The notes under the pieces: model-generated | The model's database searches: none | What the model saw: only the letters and a program-made list of their open reading frames with translations | What the model was told of the DNA's origin: nothing | Made by a program: the position numbers and the translations under genes | NCBI RefSeq assembly: GCF_037963765.1 | Contig: NZ_CP150166.1 | Coordinates: forward strand, 1,867,501-1,931,500 | Origin: Sporosarcina sp. FSL W8-0480 | GTDB lineage: Bacteria > Bacillota > Bacilli > Bacillales_A > Planococcaceae | Reading direction: 5' to 3' | DNA length: 64,000 bases | Part shown: one piece after another, positions 47,467-57,415 of the stretch | Layout: each line of letters starts with the position of its first letter | How positions within the stretch are numbered: the stretch's first letter is position 1

Positions 47467-48232
47467 CGGGAAATGGCTATTCATCGGAACGGATAAGCGA
47501 TTATCGGAATGTTGTAGAATTATGAAGGAATCGGGTGCTGAAACATATCATTACAATGGAAATTCGTATACAGATGAGCTATCCACTGTGCTTGAGGAGT
47601 TTGCTCCTACACATATTGTCTTTCCGGTTCTTCAAATGGAAGGCACCATTCCCGTTGGAAAAATCAAAGAAGGTACCATTCTTTATCCTGGAGTGGCTAC
47701 TCAGGATTGGATAAATCATTTCGTTGAAGCGGGGATTACTGTAAAGTCCTATCAAAAGGAAGTTGAATACGTTTGGGAGAATGCAAGGTTAACGGCGGAA
47801 GGATTTTTAATAGAGTACTATTCCTCAACAAAACGCCGTATATCTGGTGAACATTTTTATATTGCTGGTTTTGGAAAGGTGGCTAAAATGACGGCCGAGG
47901 TTCTCTCTTCACTTGGGGCTTCGGTTACCATTTTGGCTCGTTCTCATGATCAATTAGGTGAAGCATCTGCAGTTGGATATAAGACAATCCCGTTAACAAC
48001 GGGTGATGTTAATTTGCATGGAAACTTCATTAACACAATCCCGGCAAAATGGATGCGTACTGGCGAAAATGCTGAAATTCGAATTTTTGACTTGGCTTCA
48101 GCGCCGGGCTGCCTAAAGGACAATGACCCTGTTGAATACTATACAATACACCTCGGATTACCCGGTAAGCATTTTCCGGTTGATGCGGCAAAAGCACTTG
48201 CTGATGCATTGCTGAGGATGAATAGTAGATGA
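47453..48232 (+). CDS. dpaA: Dipicolinate synthase subunit A
   Basis: About 259 residues. The N-terminal domain (TTIDGKWLFIGTDKRLSECC) and a Rossmann NAD(P)-binding domain with YIAGFGKVAKMTAEVLSSLG match DpaA (SpoVFA). With DpaB it oxidises dihydrodipicolinate to dipicolinate in the mother cell for spore core dehydration. It is shorter than the nearly 300-residue B. subtilis protein. The start is uncertain: TTG 47453, about 9 nt after GGGGGA inside ymxH, is preferred over the upstream frame from 47420. Confidence 0.9.
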   Translation: MTTIDGKWLFIGTDKRLSECCRIMKESGAETYHYNGNSYTDELSTVLEEFAPTHIVFPVLQMEGTIPVGKIKEGTILYPGVATQDWINHFVEAGITVKSYQKEVEYVWENARLTAEGFLIEYYSSTKRRISGEHFYIAGFGKVAKMTAEVLSSLGASVTILARSHDQLGEASAVGYKTIPLTTGDVNLHGNFINTIPAKWMRTGENAEIRIFDLASAPGCLKDNDPVEYYTIHLGLPGKHFPVDAAKALADALLRMNSR

Positions 48233-48245
48233 AAGGGGAAAATAG

Positions 48246-48833
48246 ATGCTACAAGGTAAAAGGATAGGCCTTGGTATAACGGCATCACATTGCACGTATG
48301 ACCAAATACTTCCTGTGATAAGTGAGTTGCAAGAAAATGGTGCGACTGTAGTACCGGTAATTACCCATTCAGTACTAACGGCAGCAACAAGATTCGGAAC
48401 AGGTGAAGAATGGATAAAAAGAATTGAGGAAGCAACTGGCGAAAAAGTTATTTCGACTATTGTAGGTGCTGAACCATTTGGCCCCACTTCTCCGGTAGAT
48501 ATTATGATTATCGCTCCGATGACTGGAAATTCAATTAGTAAATTTGCAAATGCAGCAACGGATTCACCAGTTTTAATGGCGGCAAAGGCTACTTTGCGTA
48601 ATGGTAGTCCAGTATTACTTGGTATTTCCACGAATGACGCTTTAGGTTTAAACGGACAAAACGTTATGAAGCTCCTGAATATGAAAAATGTCTTTTTCAT
48701 CCCATTCGGCCAGGATGATCCATACAAAAAACCAAACTCCCTTATCTCCGACTTCACAAAAATGGTACCAGCAGCGGCCGCAGCACTTGAATATAAACAA
48801 CTTCAACCCCTCTTGATCATTCATGAAAAATAA
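48246..48833 (+). CDS. dpaB: Dipicolinate synthase subunit B (flavoprotein)
   Basis: A 195-residue flavoprotein-fold subunit (SpoVFB): KRIGLGITASHCTYDQILPV at the N-terminus, the IIAPMTGNSISKFANAATDS segment, and VFFIPFGQDDPYKKPNSLI. It partners DpaA. Expression in the mother cell (SigK in B. subtilis) is expected, but I did not find a convincing SigK promoter. GAAAGGGG precedes ATG 48246. Confidence 0.95.
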   Translation: MLQGKRIGLGITASHCTYDQILPVISELQENGATVVPVITHSVLTAATRFGTGEEWIKRIEEATGEKVISTIVGAEPFGPTSPVDIMIIAPMTGNSISKFANAATDSPVLMAAKATLRNGSPVLLGISTNDALGLNGQNVMKLLNMKNVFFIPFGQDDPYKKPNSLISDFTKMVPAAAAALEYKQLQPLLIIHEK

Positions 48834-48857
48834 TCCAAAGCAGATTATTAATGTATA

Positions 48858-48866
48858 TGATATAAT
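48858..48866 (+). promoter_or_regulatory. Candidate extended -10 promoter for asd
   Basis: TGATATAAT at 48858-48866 is a perfect extended -10; no good -35 is seen. It would allow vegetative expression of asd-dapA apart from the sporulation genes upstream. Confidence 0.45.
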
Positions 48867-48932
48867 CTCTCCAATGAACTCTTGTATATTTATTCAGGAG
48901 TACTTACTACTTGTAATGAAAGGGAGACAGCA

Positions 48933-49961
48933 ATGAAAAATGAAAATCTAAATGTGGCAATTGTCGGAGCAACTGGAGCGGTCGGTTCGAAAATACTTGA
49001 AAAGCTTGTAGAACGCAAGTTTCCGGCAAAAACCATTAAAATGCTTGCCTCAAAACGTTCTGCGGGAACAGAGATTTCTGTTGGTGGGCAAACATACATC
49101 GTAGAAGAAACTGTCCCCGAATCATTTGAGGGCATTGATATCGCCTTCTTTAGCGCCGGGGGTTCCATTTCCCAGAAGTTTGCACACGAAGCCGTTAAAA
49201 GAGGGGCTGTAGTCATAGATAACACAAGTGCATTTAGGATGGATGAAGGTGTGCCGTTAGTTGTTCCAGAAGTAAATTCATCTGCATTAAAAGATCATAA
49301 TGGAATCATCGCGAATCCAAATTGTTCAACAATCCAAATGGTGGCGGCACTTCAACCAGTGAAGGAAAAGTTAGGAATCAGCCGGATCATCGTTTCGACA
49401 TACCAGGCCGTATCTGGTGCAGGATCTGAAGCGATTGATGAGTTGGAGGAACAGAGTAAGCAATTCGCTAACCGGTCAAGTATCACAGCCGAAATACTTC
49501 CTTCGGCTTCCGCTGACCGTCATTTCCCAATTGCTTTCAATGCGATTCCTCAAATCGATCTTTTCGATGATTCGGGCTATACATTGGAAGAACTAAAAAT
49601 GATGAATGAAACTAAAAAGATTTTTGGGGACCAAAAATTAGCTGTTTCTGCAACTTGTGTCCGTCTACCTGTTGTTACTGGACATTCCGAGTCTGTTTAT
49701 ATCGAAACGGAAACGAGTGCAACTGTTGAAGATATTCGCTCAGCAATTGAGAGCGCATCAGGTGTCGTCTTGCAAGATGACCCATCTAACCAACTTTATC
49801 CGATGCCTTTATATTCAGAAGGTAAAGATGAGGTGTTTGTTGGCAGAATTCGAAAAGACCCAAATCATCCAAATGGATTCCATCTCTGGATTGTTGCGGA
49901 CAACTTGCTAAAAGGAGCAGCTTTGAATTCAATTCAGATTGCTGAAGAGCTGATTAAGTAA
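48933..49961 (+). CDS. asd: Aspartate-semialdehyde dehydrogenase
   Basis: A 342-residue enzyme with N-terminal NADP-binding VAIVGATGAVGSKILEKL and catalytic Cys131 in IIANPNCSTIQMVAAL. It reduces aspartyl phosphate to aspartate semialdehyde, which feeds DapA. The frame opens at 48882, but AAAGGGAG before ATG 48933 is the start. In B. subtilis dapG follows; here dapA comes next. Confidence 0.96.
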   Translation: MKNENLNVAIVGATGAVGSKILEKLVERKFPAKTIKMLASKRSAGTEISVGGQTYIVEETVPESFEGIDIAFFSAGGSISQKFAHEAVKRGAVVIDNTSAFRMDEGVPLVVPEVNSSALKDHNGIIANPNCSTIQMVAALQPVKEKLGISRIIVSTYQAVSGAGSEAIDELEEQSKQFANRSSITAEILPSASADRHFPIAFNAIPQIDLFDDSGYTLEELKMMNETKKIFGDQKLAVSATCVRLPVVTGHSESVYIETETSATVEDIRSAIESASGVVLQDDPSNQLYPMPLYSEGKDEVFVGRIRKDPNHPNGFHLWIVADNLLKGAALNSIQIAEELIK

Positions 49962-50021
49962 AGTTATATTAGGTTTAAAGAGAATTGCATCAAGAGTAAG
50001 CTACGAAAAGGAATGATCAGT

Positions 50022-50912
50022 ATGGATCTTGGATATATAGGAACGGCAATGGTCACACCTTTTTCCGAATCAGGATACATTGATTATGACTTGACGGAGA
50101 CGTTAATTGAACATCTTATAGCAACTGGGACGGATTCCTTGATTGTATGTGGTACAACAGGGGAGTCGCCCACTCTTAATCATGAGGAAAAATCGAATCT
50201 ATTTAAATACGCAATCGAAATCGTAAACAAGAGAATACCTGTTATTGCAGGTACAGGAACATTCAATACTGCGGAAACCGTCAAGCTGACGAGGCAGGCT
50301 GAAAGACTTGGGGCGGACGGCATCATGCTTGTGACCCCTTATTACAACAAGCCTGATCAAAAGGGGATTGTTGCCCACTTTTCACATATTGCAAATGAAA
50401 CGAATCTTCCCATCATGCTTTATAATATCCCCGGAAGGTCGGCAGTCAATATGCAGGCGGAAACTGTCATCGAATTATCAAAGATCAAGAACATCCGAGC
50501 TGTAAAAGAAGCAAGCGGAAGCCTTGATCAGATTTCAAACATCATTTCCGGCACCGATAAGGGATTCAAGGTGTACAGCGGAGATGATGCCCTTACATTA
50601 CCCGTCTTATCGGTCGGTGGTGATGGAGTCATTTCGGTTGCATCTCATATTGTCGGTTCGGAAATGCAACAGATGATGAATGCATTCAAGTTAGGTGACA
50701 CGAATAAGGCAGCGGAAATGCACCGTATGCTTCTTCCGTTATTCCATGCAATCTTCTCCGCTCCAAATCCAGTCCCTATTAAATATGCTCTAAAGAAAAT
50801 TGGGATTAATACTGGAGGAGTAAGAATGCCGTTAACAGAATTCGGTCGTGAGTCCGTAACATTTGACGCCATTTGGAATGAATTTAAAAATAGCCAACAA
50901 ATTTCCCCATAA
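50022..50912 (+). CDS. dapA: 4-hydroxy-tetrahydrodipicolinate synthase
   Basis: A 296-residue TIM-barrel enzyme with GTTGESPTLNHEEK, the conserved Tyr in TPYYNKPDQKG, and the Schiff-base Lys162 in AVKEASGS. It condenses pyruvate with aspartate semialdehyde; the product feeds both diaminopimelate/lysine and, through DpaAB, dipicolinate. ATG 50013 is in frame, but only 1 nt from the AAAAGGA SD; ATG 50022 is better. A terminator follows. Confidence 0.96.
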   Translation: MDLGYIGTAMVTPFSESGYIDYDLTETLIEHLIATGTDSLIVCGTTGESPTLNHEEKSNLFKYAIEIVNKRIPVIAGTGTFNTAETVKLTRQAERLGADGIMLVTPYYNKPDQKGIVAHFSHIANETNLPIMLYNIPGRSAVNMQAETVIELSKIKNIRAVKEASGSLDQISNIISGTDKGFKVYSGDDALTLPVLSVGGDGVISVASHIVGSEMQQMMNAFKLGDTNKAAEMHRMLLPLFHAIFSAPNPVPIKYALKKIGINTGGVRMPLTEFGRESVTFDAIWNEFKNSQQISP

Positions 50913-50915
50913 ACT

Positions 50916-50947
50916 AAAGCCGGTTGCACAATACCGGCTTTTTTTGT
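50916..50947 (+). terminator. Intrinsic terminator after dapA
   Basis: AAAGCCGGT (50916-50924) pairs perfectly with ACCGGCTTT (50933-50941), followed by a T-run. Confidence 0.88.
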
Positions 50948-50977
50948 TTGTGTAGTAGGGGCGTTCTCACGTATAAT
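50948..50977 (+). promoter_or_regulatory. Candidate sigma-A promoter for rnjB
   Basis: TTGTGT (50948-50953), 18-nt spacer, perfect TATAAT (50972-50977). It would give a leader of about 175 nt before rnjB. In that leader I see only an unsupported 18-codon ORF and no strong hairpin. Confidence 0.55.
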
Positions 50978-51159
50978 GAAACGTAGTCGTTGTGGACGGG
51001 TAAGCAACAAATATGTTAGGTTTGATGGATACTGGTTATTCGGGATTTACGAGTGCACATGTTAATTGAATGTAAAAAACACTAATCCCTTAAAAGCATA
51101 CATAGACGGACGATTATCCAATATCAGTCTTTTTACAAACATGTATAGGAGGAAATAAA

Positions 51160-52827
51160 TTGACAAAGGTAAAAAATGAAGTGATAAAAGTAATCCCTCT
51201 TGGAGGAGTTGGGGAGATTGGAAAAGCGATGTATGTCGTTGAAATTGACGACGAGCTTTTCATAGTGGATTCAGGGCTAATGTTCCCGGAAGGTGAGATG
51301 CTTGGGATTGATATCGTAATTCCTGATTTGACATATATAGAGGAAAATAAGGAGAGGGTTAAAGGGATTTTCCTGACGCACGGTCATGAAGATGCTATCG
51401 GGTCCATCGCCTACCTTCTGCAAAAAGTGCAAGCACCTGTCTATGGTTCGAAACTGACTCTTGCACTTGCGAAAGAACATTTGAAGGATATGCCGGCACC
51501 TGCTGGTGTTAAGTTTTTTGAAGTTACAAATAAAAGCCGTATGAATTTTAAACGGACATACGTAACATTTTTCCATACAACTCATAGTATTCCTGATTCA
51601 CTTGGCATCGTCTTCCACACGAGTGAAGGAGCAATCGTTCATACAGGAGAATTCAAGTTCGATCAGTCGGCAAAAGGTAAATACCGTCCGGATATCTCAA
51701 AAATGGCTGCACTTGGAGAAGAAGGGGTGTTCATTCTAATGTCTGATTCCAATGAGGCGGAACGCCCTGGATATACGACATCTGAGTTGGTTATTGAAGA
51801 ACAGCTTTCCACGACTTTTCATGGAGCAGAGGGACGCATCCTTGTTGCACTTTACGCATCGAATTTCATAAGGATTCAGCAAGTTTTCGATAAAGCCTTG
51901 GAAACTGGCAAAAAAGTAGCGGTTGTCGGTAAAAGTCTTGAAAGCTATTTCGAAGTAGGAATGCGCTTGGGCTATTTGCAAATAGAAGAAGATATGGTCA
52001 TCTCCGTGAAAGACATCGGAAAATACTCTGATGATCAAATCGTCATCATCGTTACTGGAAATAAAGGCGAGCCACTTGATGCGCTTGAAAAAATTGTGAG
52101 AAAATACCATAAAGACATTAAGATAAAAGAGACTGATACTGTCCTAATCACGTTTACTCCGTCTCCTGGCATGGAAGTTTCCATGTTCAAGATGGCCAAT
52201 GAACTGTCTAAGGCAGGGGCAAATGTTCTTACTTCATCACGCAACGTTCACGTCTCGGGGCATGGAAGCCAAGAAGATTTGAAATTCATGTTGAATCTGA
52301 TGCAACCTAAATATTTCATCCCAATTCAGGGTGAATACAAGATGCTAATTGCACACTCTAAGCTTGCCCAACAGGTCGGTCTACAGAAATCCCAGATTTT
52401 CATTGCGGACAAGGGTGACATTGTCGAATATAAAAATGACAAAATGAGAATGAGTGGTCGGGTGCAGGCAGGGAACATCCTTATCGATGGTATCGGGGTA
52501 GGAGATGTCGGGAATATCGTCTTAAGAGACAGAAAGCTATTGTCGCAAGATGGAATATTTACTGTGGTCATCACACTAAGTCGCAGACAGAAAAAAATTG
52601 CTGCAGGTCCTGAAATTGTGTCTCGTGGGTTTGTCTATGTACGTGAGTCAGAAGAGCTGTTAGAGGAGTCCAAAAAACTTGTCCATAAGATTGTCGAAAA
52701 ATATGTGAATAAAGATACATTCGAATGGACAAACATAAAGCAAGAGATCCGTGATACGTTGAGTTCGTATTTGTTCCAACAAACAAAAAGAAGACCAATG
52801 ATCATTCCAATCATCATGGAATACTAA
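51160..52827 (+). CDS. rnjB: Ribonuclease J2
   Basis: A 555-residue metallo-beta-lactamase/beta-CASP RNase. The metal motif reads HGHEDAIG (residues 74-81) instead of the canonical HxHxDH, which identifies the J2 paralogue, whose activity is weak and mainly supports RNase J1. The beta-CASP domain and C-terminal end ([14 protein letters not shown]) are present. It begins with TTG at 51160 after a strong AGGAGG SD. Position after dapA matches ymfA/rnjB of B. subtilis; tepA, its usual follower there, is missing. Confidence 0.94.
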   Translation: MTKVKNEVIKVIPLGGVGEIGKAMYVVEIDDELFIVDSGLMFPEGEMLGIDIVIPDLTYIEENKERVKGIFLTHGHEDAIGSIAYLLQKVQAPVYGSKLTLALAKEHLKDMPAPAGVKFFEVTNKSRMNFKRTYVTFFHTTHSIPDSLGIVFHTSEGAIVHTGEFKFDQSAKGKYRPDISKMAALGEEGVFILMSDSNEAERPGYTTSELVIEEQLSTTFHGAEGRILVALYASNFIRIQQVFDKALETGKKVAVVGKSLESYFEVGMRLGYLQIEEDMVISVKDIGKYSDDQIVIIVTGNKGEPLDALEKIVRKYHKDIKIKETDTVLITFTPSPGMEVSMFKMANELSKAGANVLTSSRNVHVSGHGSQEDLKFMLNLMQPKYFIPIQGEYKMLIAHSKLAQQVGLQKSQIFIADKGDIVEYKNDKMRMSGRVQAGNILIDGIGVGDVGNIVLRDRKLLSQDGIFTVVITLSRRQKKIAAGPEIVSRGFVYVRESEELLEESKKLVHKIVEKYVNKDTFEWTNIKQEIRDTLSSYLFQQTKRRPMIIPIIMEY

Positions 52828-52854
52828 TTCAACACTAACAACAATTACAACTGA

Positions 52855-52892
52855 GGATTTCCATGCCGACCGGACGGCGGGAAATCCTTTTT
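52855..52892 (+). terminator. Intrinsic terminator after rnjB
   Basis: GGATTTCC (52855-52862) pairs with GGAAATCC (52880-52887) with an inner GCCG/CGGC stem (52865-52868 / 52875-52878), followed by TTTTTG. It lies 18 nt before ftsK. Confidence 0.85.
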
Positions 52893-52909
52893 GTGAAAGG
52901 AGGAGGAAC

Positions 52910-55285
52910 ATGTCCAAAAAATCGAAGAAAAGAAAAAAGGCAAGTGCTTCACGGAAAAAGAAAGATGGCATTAATCCATTAGTGTATGAAGTTTCAGGTT
53001 TAACAATGATCGGTTTCGCCATTATTATTATTTTCGAGTTTGGAATAGTAGGAAGAGGTCTGTCCTCGTTTGCGAGACTGCTATTTGGTAATTGGCATGG
53101 AGCTGTCCCATTTTTATTGATTGTCCAAGCGCTTCTTTTCATGATCAATCGTAAAACAGTAGCGTGGAAAAATCGTATTGTTGGGGGTAGTCTATTCGTC
53201 CTTGCAAGTTTATTACTCTTTAGCCATATCCACTTATTTAAAGAATTGTATGAAAGTAAAGTACTCATGACCAATTCGGCTTTGAAAGAGACATGGAAAG
53301 TCCTTGTAACTAACGGAGGAGTAACTTCCAGAAGTGGTGCGCTTGGAGGAGGCATAGTTGGTGCTATCCTATTTGCTCTATTCCATACATTATTTGATTC
53401 CTCTGGTGCGACTGTTGCTGGGGTACTTCTTTTGTTGGTCGGTATCATTCTATTAACAGGAAAAGCATTCGTTCCGTATATTTTAGAGATGTATCCGAAA
53501 ATAGCAACATCTTTTAAAGCGAAATTCGAAAGAAACGAAAAGAGCAGGAAGAACGAAAAGAAACCAAAAGAAAAACAGGATTCACCTTTACCATCAAGAA
53601 TGTCCCGATCCAAAAAAGGGAAACAACTTGATAGTGAAAACGAGCAAGAGTTTACACCTCACGTGGATGAGAATGTAGAAATTATCTCTAAACCGATTAT
53701 TTCTAACTTCATGGAAAATGTAAATAAGTCGACCCACGATGAACAAGCCGCTGTATCAGAGTTGGAAAGACCAGTAGAGCAGAAAAGGGAAGAAACGAAC
53801 AGCCCTGAACAAAATCAGATGGACACGTATTCTGGGGTTGCAGGTGAGGAGGAGAATGTTTCATATATACTTCCGTCGCCTTCATTACTACGCCAGACTC
53901 CTTCAAATGACCAATCTGCAGAGTTTGTTTCCATCCAAGCCAATGCCGAAAAGCTTGAGAAGACGTTTTTAAGTTTCGGTGTGAAAGCTACGGTTGAACA
54001 AGTACATTTAGGTCCTGCTGTAACAAAGTATGAAGTGCTCCCTGACACGGGTGTGAAAGTTAGTAGAATCGTTAGTCTTGCGGATGATATTGCACTTGCC
54101 CTCGCAGCAAGTGACATTCGAATCGAGGCACCAATTCCTGGGAAATCTGCTGTCGGGATTGAAGTGCCGAATAGTTCTGTCGCTATTGTGAGTCTGCGGG
54201 AAGTTATTGAAGCAAAAGAAAATAATCGCCCCGATTCTAAATTGATGATTGCGCTTGGTCGAGATGTGACTGGACAAGCAATGATGGCTGAGCTGAATAA
54301 AATGCCACACGTTCTTGTAGCAGGATCGACGGGCAGCGGGAAAAGTGTATGCATCAACGGCATTATTATTAGTATTTTAATGCGTGCCAAGCCCCACGAA
54401 GTTAAAATGATGATGATTGACCCTAAAATGGTTGAATTGAATGTGTACAATGGAGTTCCCCATTTGTTAGCGCCGGTTGTAACCGATCCCCGGAAAGCTT
54501 CCCAGGCTCTAAAGAAGGTTGTATCTGAAATGGAACGCCGATATGAATTGTTCTCTCATACAGGAACTCGGAATATTGAAGGGTACAACGAACATATCGA
54601 GCAATGGAATGTAGAAAACGATGAAAAACATCCGAAAATGCCTTATATCGTAGTGATTGTTGATGAGCTTGCAGATTTAATGATGGTTGCTTCGAGTGAT
54701 GTCGAAGATTCTATTACTCGTCTTGCCCAAATGGCAAGGGCTGCTGGTATCCATTTAATCATTGCGACTCAACGTCCAAGTGTAGATGTCATTACAGGGA
54801 TTATTAAGGCAAACATTCCTTCACGAATCGCATTTGCTGTTTCATCTGCTGTAGACTCAAGAACAATTTTAGACGGCTCTGGAGCAGAGAAGCTTTTGGG
54901 TAGGGGTGATATGTTATTCCTGCCTGCTGGTGCATCGAAACCAGTTAGAATTCAAGGAGCCTTCGTTTCCGATCAGGAAGTGCAAAGTATTGTCGACTTC
55001 GTCATAGAACAACAAAAGGCTCAATATCAAGAAGAAATGATACCTACAGATATCGAGGAAGTACAACCACATGAAGAAACGGATGAGTTGTATGATGAAG
55101 CTGTACAATTGGTCATAGAGATGCAGACTGCCTCAGTATCTATGTTGCAACGACGTTTCCGAATTGGATATTCAAGGGCGGCCCGGATTGTCGATCAAAT
55201 GGAAATGCGTGGAGTCGTAGGTCCTCCGGAGGGCAGTAAGCCGAGACAAGTCCTTGTTTCTCGAACGGAAGTCGATATTCATTAA
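52910..55285 (+). CDS. ftsK: DNA translocase FtsK/SpoIIIE
   Basis: A 791-residue protein: a basic N-terminus, four transmembrane helices (about residues 20-185), a charged linker (about 200-340), a RecA-like motor with Walker [16 protein letters not shown] (about 470) and Walker [14 protein letters not shown] (about 580), and the winged-helix gamma domain (about 725-791, [20 protein letters not shown]). It pumps chromosomal DNA at the septum; in spore formers it moves DNA into the forespore. GAAAGGAGGAGG precedes ATG 52910. Confidence 0.95.
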   Translation: MSKKSKKRKKASASRKKKDGINPLVYEVSGLTMIGFAIIIIFEFGIVGRGLSSFARLLFGNWHGAVPFLLIVQALLFMINRKTVAWKNRIVGGSLFVLASLLLFSHIHLFKELYESKVLMTNSALKETWKVLVTNGGVTSRSGALGGGIVGAILFALFHTLFDSSGATVAGVLLLLVGIILLTGKAFVPYILEMYPKIATSFKAKFERNEKSRKNEKKPKEKQDSPLPSRMSRSKKGKQLDSENEQEFTPHVDENVEIISKPIISNFMENVNKSTHDEQAAVSELERPVEQKREETNSPEQNQMDTYSGVAGEEENVSYILPSPSLLRQTPSNDQSAEFVSIQANAEKLEKTFLSFGVKATVEQVHLGPAVTKYEVLPDTGVKVSRIVSLADDIALALAASDIRIEAPIPGKSAVGIEVPNSSVAIVSLREVIEAKENNRPDSKLMIALGRDVTGQAMMAELNKMPHVLVAGSTGSGKSVCINGIIISILMRAKPHEVKMMMIDPKMVELNVYNGVPHLLAPVVTDPRKASQALKKVVSEMERRYELFSHTGTRNIEGYNEHIEQWNVENDEKHPKMPYIVVIVDELADLMMVASSDVEDSITRLAQMARAAGIHLIIATQRPSVDVITGIIKANIPSRIAFAVSSAVDSRTILDGSGAEKLLGRGDMLFLPAGASKPVRIQGAFVSDQEVQSIVDFVIEQQKAQYQEEMIPTDIEEVQPHEETDELYDEAVQLVIEMQTASVSMLQRRFRIGYSRAARIVDQMEMRGVVGPPEGSKPRQVLVSRTEVDIH

Positions 55286-55306
55286 CAAAATTTATGACTA
55301 TCGAAG

Positions 55307-55345
55307 CAAGATTGTAACAACTTACTATCTAAAAATCTTGTTTTT
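55307..55345 (+). terminator. Probable weak terminator after ftsK
   Basis: CAAGATT (55307-55313) pairs with AATCTTG (55334-55340) across a 20-nt loop, followed by TTTTTA. Confidence 0.5.
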
Positions 55346-55416
55346 ATAAAATCTACTGTTTATTTTGTAGGATGAAGATGATATAGTATGAATGGTTAGG
55401 AAAGATGTTACACGTC

Positions 55417-55431
55417 TGAGGTCTAACCTCA
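55417..55431. promoter_or_regulatory. 15-bp inverted repeat, candidate GntR operator
   Basis: TGAGGT (55417-55422), CTA, ACCTCA (55426-55431) is perfectly symmetric and contains GT-N3-AC, the core spacing seen in many GntR-family operators. It lies 18 nt before the GntR gene start, a position suited to autoregulation. Confidence 0.45.
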
Positions 55432-55448
55432 CTAAGGGGAGATTGAAC

Positions 55449-56177
55449 ATGTTGGTTAAGACGGATCAAAGGCATTTATACGTGCAAGTAATTGAACGTT
55501 TAAAGGATGATATTGAATCCGGAGTATTCAAAGAAAATGAGAAATTCCCCTCGGAATTTGAGCTTGCGAGGAACTTAGGCGTCAGTAGGGCGACACTAAG
55601 GGAAGCCTTGCGTGTTCTTGAAGAAGAAAAAGTGATTATTCGCAAACATGGAGTAGGCACTTTCGTGAATCCGCGCCCAATATTCTCATCAGGTATCGAA
55701 CAACTATCAAGCGTTTCGTCAATGATTCGAGATGCTGGGATGGAACCAGGTACTATATTTATGGAGGTTCAAGAGAGTTTTCCTACTGATGAATTGAAGG
55801 CGAAATTTGATTGCGAAACGGAAGATGGTCTTGTTACAATTAAAAGGGTTAGAACGGCTGATGGAGATCCAGTTGTATATTGTATCGATCACGTACTTTC
55901 CAAGAATTTAAATGCTGGGGCAGAGGACTTATTGAAAGAATCAATTTTTGATTCGCTCGAAAAATCGGGTAAGATTAAAATTGCCCAAGCTATAGCGAAT
56001 ATTGAACCACTTGGGTACGATGATGAAGCCTCCTCAATTTTAAGATGTGGAGTGGATATTCCTTTGCTTGTTTTAATTCAGTATCACTACAGCGAAGAAG
56101 GCGAAATGGTCCTTTACTCTAAGAATTATTTTAGGGCCGATAAGTTCAGCTTTCATGTAGTTAGAAAAAGGGTATAA
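55449..56177 (+). CDS. nupR: GntR-family (HutC/UTRA) transcriptional regulator, NupR/YmfC-like
   Basis: A 242-residue regulator: an N-terminal winged helix (about residues 8-75) with KFPSEFELARNLGVSRATLR and EALRVLEEEKVIIRKHGVGT, and a C-terminal UTRA ligand domain (about 95-240). It occupies the place of ymfC (nupR) of B. subtilis, the proposed regulator of the adjacent nupNOPQ importer. ATG 55449 follows AAGGGGAG by 8 nt; the frame upstream to 55392 is probably untranslated. Confidence 0.85.
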   Translation: MLVKTDQRHLYVQVIERLKDDIESGVFKENEKFPSEFELARNLGVSRATLREALRVLEEEKVIIRKHGVGTFVNPRPIFSSGIEQLSSVSSMIRDAGMEPGTIFMEVQESFPTDELKAKFDCETEDGLVTIKRVRTADGDPVVYCIDHVLSKNLNAGAEDLLKESIFDSLEKSGKIKIAQAIANIEPLGYDDEASSILRCGVDIPLLVLIQYHYSEEGEMVLYSKNYFRADKFSFHVVRKRV

Positions 56178-56258
56178 GGTCGATTGGAAAGCTGATAAGT
56201 AGGCACTTACTCAATTGCAGGCGGAGATACTGAGTGAAGTCATCCCTGTCAAGTTGTC

Positions 56259-56272
56259 TGTAAGCGCTTGCC
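56259..56272. promoter_or_regulatory. Candidate cre (CcpA) site upstream of nupN
   Basis: TGTAAGCGCTTGCC at 56259-56272 fits the core of the cre consensus (TGnAAnCGnWnnC) with symmetric AAGCGCTT. It lies about 80 nt before nupN. If real, the nucleoside importer would be under carbon catabolite control. Confidence 0.45.
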
Positions 56273-56295
56273 AGTATCCCAAGAGTCCTTTAATA

Positions 56296-56309
56296 GACGT
56301 TCATACGTC
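56296..56309. promoter_or_regulatory. Inverted repeat in the nupN 5' region, candidate operator
   Basis: GACGT (56296-56300), TCAT, ACGTC (56305-56309), perfectly symmetric, about 40 nt before nupN. It could bind the neighbouring GntR regulator, but its sequence differs from the repeat at 55417-55431. Confidence 0.3.
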
Positions 56310-56350
56310 AAATTTATATACCAAAATAAAACATAGGGAGGTCCAAATCA

Positions 56351-57415
56351 GTGAGCAAACGTAAATACGGACTTGCATTATCATTGGTTCTTGCAGCAGG
56401 TACATTACTTGGTGCATGTGGTACGGACAAAGACAAAAAAGATTCTACATCATCAAAAGGTGGAAATGAATCAAACTTTTCAGTAGCGATGGTTACGGAT
56501 GTCGGTGGTGTTGACGATAAATCCTTCAACCAATCAGCTTGGGAAGGGATTCAAAAGTTTGGTAAGGACAACGGTTTGGCTGAAGGAGATGGCGGTTACA
56601 CATATCTTCAATCAAAAGGTGAAGCAGACTATACAACAAACTTAAATGCACTCGTTCGTCGTGATTTTAACCTCGTATTTGGCGTAGGTTTCATGATGGA
56701 AGAAGCAATCGGCACGATTGCAAGCCAACAAACAGATAAGCAATTTGCAATCATTGACGGTGTTGTTGATGAACCGAACGTAGCAAGCATTCTGTTCAAA
56801 GAGCAAGAAGGGGCATTCCTTGCAGGTGTCGCTGCAGCATTAATGACAAAAACTGATAAAATCGGATTTGTCGGCGGTGTGGATATCCCTGTTATTAACC
56901 GTTTTGAAGCTGGATTTGTTGAAGGTGTTGCAGCAGTAAATCCTAACATTAAAGTTGACGTGAAATACACTGGATTCTTTGACAAAGCTGAACTTGGTAA
57001 AGCTGAAGCGGCTCGTATGTATTCTTCAGGCGTAGACATTATCTTCCACGCAGCTGGTGGAACAGGTAACGGTGTTTTCTCTGAAGCGAAGGAACGTAAA
57101 CAAGCTGATAAAAATGCAAATGTATGGGTGATCGGTGTTGACTCTGACCAATACGACGAAGGTCAAGTTGGATCTGACAACGTTACATTGACGTCTATGC
57201 TGAAGCGTGTTGACGTGGCGGTACAAGACATCTCCGCACTTGCTAAGGAAGGTAAATTCCCAGGCGGAGAAACAAAAGTTTACGGTCTTCATGACGATGG
57301 CATAAAACTTGCAGATTCTCGTGGTGCGATTCCTGAAGATGTTCTGAAACAAATTGACGAATATGCTCAAAAAATCGCTGATGGTGAAATCGTAGTATCT
57401 GAATCCCTAAAATAA
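56351..57415 (+). CDS. nupN: BMP-family lipoprotein, nucleoside ABC transporter substrate-binding protein
   Basis: A 354-residue lipoprotein. The N-terminal signal ends in the lipobox LLGAC with Cys23 as lipidation site, followed by a polar linker. The mature part is a BMP/PnrA-like periplasmic-binding fold ([20 protein letters not shown] at the start). BMP proteins bind purine nucleosides; with NupOPQ this forms an importer as in B. subtilis. It starts with GTG 56351 after GGGAGGT. Candidate cre and palindromic sites lie upstream. Confidence 0.92.
   Translation: MSKRKYGLALSLVLAAGTLLGACGTDKDKKDSTSSKGGNESNFSVAMVTDVGGVDDKSFNQSAWEGIQKFGKDNGLAEGDGGYTYLQSKGEADYTTNLNALVRRDFNLVFGVGFMMEEAIGTIASQQTDKQFAIIDGVVDEPNVASILFKEQEGAFLAGVAAALMTKTDKIGFVGGVDIPVINRFEAGFVEGVAAVNPNIKVDVKYTGFFDKAELGKAEAARMYSSGVDIIFHAAGGTGNGVFSEAKERKQADKNANVWVIGVDSDQYDEGQVGSDNVTLTSMLKRVDVAVQDISALAKEGKFPGGETKVYGLHDDGIKLADSRGAIPEDVLKQIDEYAQKIADGEIVVSESLK

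Noticed and set aside
51013..51069. 18-codon ORF (MLGLMDTGYSGFTSAHVN) in the rnjB leader
   Set aside because: No convincing SD and no recognisable leader-peptide feature; such short frames are common by chance.
52660..53613. 317-codon open frame on the minus strand across the end of rnjB and start of ftsK
   Set aside because: It spans two well-supported plus-strand genes and the terminator between them, has no plausible SD, and its translation shows no recognisable domain. It is a shadow frame.
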